The notes under the pieces are model-generated. The model was not told the DNA's origin. It saw only the letters and a list, made by a program, of their open reading frames with translations, and ran no database searches. A stretch of 6,854 bases of DNA from DASYHS01 sp035998295 (GTDB lineage Bacteria; Pseudomonadota; Alphaproteobacteria; Azospirillales; Azospirillaceae), in assembly GCF_035998295.1 (NCBI RefSeq), contig NZ_DASYHS010000210.1, positions 1 to 6,854 of the forward strand. Direction: 5' to 3'. Each line of letters begins with the position of its first letter. The first letter of the stretch is position 1. This document shows, one piece after another, positions 6,601 to 6,854 of the stretch. Made by a program: the position numbers and the translations under genes.

Positions 6601-6854
6601 GTGGTTTCGTCCCGGATCTGCTTGACCACCGCGGCTTCCTGGCGCATCAGCGCCGTGCGGGTCGCGGTCCCTTCCGCCGCCGAGCGCGCGTCCGCCGCAG
6701 CGACCTCGTTGTCGATGGCCGCCTGGCGCATGGCGGCCTCGCCCTGCCCGGCCGCCTCGGCCAGACGCTCCTGGGCCGTTGCCTGCAAGTCGAGCTGATG
6801 CGTCAGCTGCGTGAGCGCCTGGGTATGGGCGGCGGTCGCCAGGGCCTCGGCAGC
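3678..6854 (-). CDS. Phage tail tape measure protein (5' end outside window)
   Basis: The tape measure protein lines the tail tube, sets tail length during assembly and is usually ejected into the host envelope with the DNA. The frame is open from the right edge to a TAG at 3680-3678, so 1058 residues are visible and the true start lies outside; a TTG at 6788 is internal. Counting from the edge: residues 1-165 are Ala/Glu/Gln-rich and helical. Residues 174-220 (FTTAFENIFSG, then GFADFADTIKGIFARL) look like the lambda-type tape measure C-terminal core. Residues 221-359 are Gly-rich, then strongly hydrophobic with small residues, a plausible membrane-inserting segment. Charged coiled coils follow near 361-382 and 742-779. 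Residues 934-969 carry GWAWVGEKGPELIRLRGGE, a motif I recognise from the C-termini of many tape measure proteins. Residues 990-1055 form a last coiled coil. The core sits far from the C-terminus, which is unlike lambda gpH. Codon use is relaxed around 5800-6110. The family call is firm; the subdomain roles are inference. Confidence 0.93.
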   Translation of the reverse strand, partial: AAEALATAAHTQALTQLTHQLDLQATAQERLAEAAGQGEAAMRQAAIDNEVAAADARSAAEGTATRTALMRQEAAVVKQIRDETTSDIRQAIEANKALTRAVAEGPEAVREAELAIRAHALALREATEGTDEFKAAYAHYIDLLRDADQAEQQYQQAQARRDQLMQPFKDALRGIEGAFTTAFENIFSGNRKGFADFADTIKGIFARLAAELVTMLVFQPVVGAVLQTAGVGGSTLASLGLPGGGGGFGASGLGSAGLTKLGGSFATSSVGQALGLSKSAVGVIPEAVAGDVMLTGAGNAFIGALPGAGGALAGGLVGYQSGSPIMGGLSGGIAAAALGAGPIGIGIAAIAGVAGGLIGKSAQRRAERDRKEVERQQRIAQLVPAMEQFYALAGEPMTGVSKMLADLTRQFQQLSSQAKELGLDTDLLADSFDKARQRIKDDFAKGIEDAILAFENDAELAFQNLEEAHRQRIREAIDAEADLDRVRHLNALELKRFFEGLSAEQIEGLGQAVHLADLLEAKLRELGQSAAKEIDAQIQLSASAESTARQAAEAFRNLARTLQEAVHQLRTGNLSTLSARDRLAEQRGQFDQTASAALAGDQAAMQRLPQLGQQLLEASMAYNGSTTAYATDFDRVMQVLRDAGVVAGGEAGRQQTQADVLHIQAELLRKIRDELANPEGPNAEILRGQLQTLGIIDGVLKGQSTVSVEQLSQLAGVSAGERTIAEQIAAGNSKIASLLEDFLQVQQQERLERQRKEAEEAARQARQAQIDARAATARGAAANLAGQIGGVRAAGATGNQELAVQMFKTMTGAVTGTASDRGSAQFDRADQLRVILSGFAQQLTAITGGTLPTDAAVFASTKYGSGYRIGSVNKAQSFGINDYVSIVSSFVRDAALQLAGITPELRDAISQISWTNLPAAFDQLQRAVLDIRGFAAGTSSASPGWAWVGEKGPELIRLRGGEEILPHDVSMRVTQAVPLPPLPRAAAAANDRGVETRLEAIAAELKALRSEQERLMNAQIATAAEGARRVENAVEDNTAETRKVERAIDRQTQASLVA

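Noticed and set aside
6786..6788. TTG at 6788 as the start of the tape measure protein
   Set aside because: The frame is open for the remaining 22 codons to the window edge, and the protein lacks its expected N-terminal region, so this is an internal codon.
1..6854. Gene transfer agent (RcGTA-like) cluster
   Set aside because: The genes after the tape measure do not include the DUF2460 protein or the NlpC/P60-type peptidase expected in that order. An ordinary phage or prophage tail cluster fits better.
1..6854. CRISPR arrays, tRNA/rRNA genes, insertion sequences, defence or toxin-antitoxin genes, rho-independent terminators
   Set aside because: I looked on both strands and saw none. Genes are packed end to end with gaps of 3-7 bases, and no hairpin followed by a T-tract was found at any junction.

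Overview
The window is one stretch of a tailed-phage (siphovirus-type) tail gene cluster, read entirely on the minus strand, so the biological order runs from position 6854 down to 1. It most likely belongs to a prophage or phage of a high-GC bacterium. The base composition is very GC-rich and nearly all codons end in G or C. The protein styles (the 'YPKAKE' small tail protein, the 'NLA-P---RRWR' minor tail protein, the 'STTTGTGPIELLAP' fibre N-terminus) are ones I associate with phages and prophages of Alphaproteobacteria. That host assignment is inference. No integrase, attachment site, tRNA or host gene is visible, so prophage and free phage cannot be told apart.

Layout on the minus strand: (1) 6854-3678, a tail tape measure protein whose start lies beyond the window. 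It has a lambda-type C-terminal core, a long Gly/Ala hydrophobic stretch, a roughly 700-residue coiled-coil-rich extension, and a C-terminal Gly-Trp/'GPELIRLRGGE' motif. (2) 3670-3272, a 132-residue small structural tail protein. (3) 3268-1340, a 642-residue tail hub-like or baseplate protein with a degenerate tandem-repeat N-terminus. (4) 1336-518, a 272-residue minor tail protein. (5) 510-1, the first 170 residues of a tail fibre-like protein that runs off the left edge.

The five genes are separated by 7, 3, 3 and 7 bases. There is no room for internal promoters or terminators, so they should be co-transcribed from a promoter to the right of the window. Spacings this short also suggest translational coupling. 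The tape measure would set tail length and line the tube, the hub-like protein would close the tail tip, and the minor tail and fibre-like proteins would form the distal host-contacting structure. The lambda M, L, K and I type genes do not follow the tape measure gene here, so the tip is of a non-lambda layout.

I found no CRISPR array, RNA gene, insertion sequence, defence system or enzyme-coding gene. Points worth a second look are the 20-residue repeats in the hub-like protein, two junctions of the form TGA-NCC-ATG in one shared reading frame (the second in a leaky UGAC context), a patch of atypical codon use inside the tape measure gene, and the unusual domain layout of the tape measure protein. 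The long open frames on the plus strand (one of 1253 codons) are explained as antisense shadows. Every base of the window lies in a gene or a junction of 7 bases or fewer, so there is no unexplained intergenic stretch.
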